Source: a beta proteobacterium AAP51
Lineage (GTDB): Bacteria > Pseudomonadota > Gammaproteobacteria > Burkholderiales > Burkholderiaceae_C
Direction: 5' to 3'
DNA: 32,536 nucleotides
Assembly (NCBI GenBank): GCA_001295905.1
Contig: LJHT01000022.1
Span: forward strand, 1-32,536
Under the pieces are notes generated by a model that saw nothing but the letters and a program-made list of their open reading frames with translations, searched no databases and had not been told where the DNA came from. This document shows, one piece after another, positions 31,770-32,536 of the stretch. Both the position numbers and the translations under genes were made by a program. Positions within the stretch are counted from its first letter, which is position 1. Each line of letters starts with the position of its first letter.

Positions 31770-32383
31770 CAGCGTTGGTCCTGCAGCGTGCGGCTGGGCT
31801 GCAGCGGGGCCGGCGGCGCACCGGGGGCGGCGCCGCTGGCCGCCTCGGCGCGCGGTGTCAGCGTCACGCGCACGCGGCCGCTGGGGTTGGCCGGCGTCAC
31901 CGCGCCGCCTTCCACGCGGAAGACCTCGGCCACGTTGTCCCACACGATGACGGCACCGGTGATCTCATCGGCCACGCTGCCCGCGCGCAGGCGGCGCACG
32001 GCGCCATTGCCGACGAAACGCAGGGTGTCGGCGCGGCCGTCGAATTCGATGCGGTCGGCGCTGCCCTCCACCACCTCGTCGGCCCCGCCGTCGCGCTTCT
32101 GGCGCCAGGTGGCGGGCTTGCCGGGCAGGCCGATGGCGCTGGCAGCGCGGAAGCCGTCCGGCATCTCGCGCAGCTCGATGCGCTCGGCGCGCAGCACCAT
32201 GGTGCCCTGGGTGATGACGGCGTTGCCGTTGAAGACCAGCACCTGGCGCTGGTAGTCCAGCGTGCCGGGGCGGTCGGCCTCCATCACGATGGGTTTGCTG
32301 CGGTCGGCCCTTTCAGCCTGTGCCGGGGCCGCAGCCAGGGCAGGCAGCAGGCAGACCAACAACAGGGGCAGGCGGGACGGCAT
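31769..32383 (-). CDS. lptA: LPS-transport periplasmic protein
   Basis: 204 residues. The signal peptide ([17 protein letters not shown], cleaved near APAQA) is followed by an OstA/LptA beta-jellyroll: [38 protein letters not shown] and [18 protein letters not shown] are the repeated strands. The C-terminus is Pro/Ala-rich. LptA forms the periplasmic bridge carrying LPS to the outer membrane. ATG at 32383 is preferred because it begins the signal peptide; an in-frame GTG at 32404 is possible. A TAGAAT lies about 40 bases upstream and may be a -10 element, but no good -35 accompanies it. Confidence 0.93.
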   Translation of the reverse strand: MPSRLPLLLVCLLPALAAAPAQAERADRSKPIVMEADRPGTLDYQRQVLVFNGNAVITQGTMVLRAERIELREMPDGFRAASAIGLPGKPATWRQKRDGGADEVVEGSADRIEFDGRADTLRFVGNGAVRRLRAGSVADEITGAVIVWDNVAEVFRVEGGAVTPANPSGRVRVTLTPRAEAASGAAPGAPPAPLQPSRTLQDQR

Positions 32384-32481
32384 GGACGGCAGGATGATCG
32401 GCACGAAACTTGCAGACCATTCTAGCCACAAGTGAGGCCGCCGCCGCAGCCGCGCGACGTGAAAAGACACCGGGCGCGGGC

Positions 32482-32536
32482 TCAGCCTCGCGGCGTGAAA
32501 TCGCCGCTTGGCCTTCGCCTGCCGCGCAAGGCCTTC
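32482..32536 (-). CDS. Possible 3' end of lptC (partial, doubtful)
   Basis: One minus-strand frame entering from the right edge stays open for 17 codons and stops with TGA at 32482 after SGDFTPRG. lptC normally precedes lptA, so this may be its tail, but 17 residues cannot prove it. A hairpin GCGGCG-TGAAAT-CGCCGC (32490-32507) lies inside it. The ~100 bases between it and lptA show no other gene. Confidence 0.2.
   Translation of the reverse strand, partial: KALRGRRRPSGDFTPRG

Overview
The window is about 32.5 kb of very GC-rich, densely coding DNA with strong third-position G/C bias. Family content and gene order (UbiH-type hydroxylase with a GNAAQTLHP motif, glnE, lptA-lptB-rpoN, DUF3857 transglutaminase) suggest a betaproteobacterium of the order Burkholderiales, perhaps of the Rubrivivax/Leptothrix/Ideonella type. 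That placement is inference from protein character, not a database result. I saw no rRNA, tRNA, CRISPR array, insertion sequence or prophage gene.

Region 1 (1-5726) is an accessory membrane and polyamine-type locus on the minus strand: an SPFH/band-7 protein with a C-terminal SHOCT domain, a zinc-ribbon DUF4178 membrane protein, a small DUF350 membrane protein, a membrane-embedded aminopropyltransferase (spermidine-synthase fold), and the start of a Tat-exported lipoprotein that is probably an FAD oxidoreductase. A histidine-phosphatase gene on the plus strand splits the set. Region 2 (5849-15399) is mostly housekeeping on the plus strand: a large exported DUF3857/transglutaminase/TPR protein, a UbiH-family hydroxylase, glnE, a rhomboid/rhombosortase-like protease and an EamA transporter. 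A nitrilase-family amidase gene lies on the minus strand among them.

Region 3 (15437-25080) is the most interesting part. A MerR-family regulator with the B12-photoreceptor signatures of LitR/CarH (Wx9EH and ExHxxG) lies beside a diiron ferritin-like/desaturase-like gene. A 607-bp regulatory region separates it from a divergent eight-gene operon: FAD amine-oxidase-like flavoprotein, DUF1365, CFA-type lipid methyltransferase, chalcone-isomerase-like protein, GPH-type MFS transporter, DUF3833 lipoprotein, SDR and NTF2-like protein. Most genes overlap by 4 nt, and the operon ends in a clear intrinsic terminator. The regulatory region holds a close match to an RpoE-type ECF promoter (GGAACTTT, 16-nt spacer after GAACTT, TCTGA), a 13-bp tandem repeat next to litR, a dyad at a candidate sigma-70 promoter, a 27-nt all-pyrimidine tract and a perfect 9-bp hairpin. 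I read this as a light- and stress-controlled membrane-lipid modification system, possibly of the furan-fatty-acid type.

Region 4 (25089-32536) holds an exported TonB-C-like protein, corA, an unknown membrane-anchored protein, and a minus-strand operon lptA-lptB-rpoN-rlmL with 1-nt stop/start overlaps. Related GC-rich intergenic repeats occur at 2575-2693 and 25089-25175, with a shorter relative at 4600-4644.
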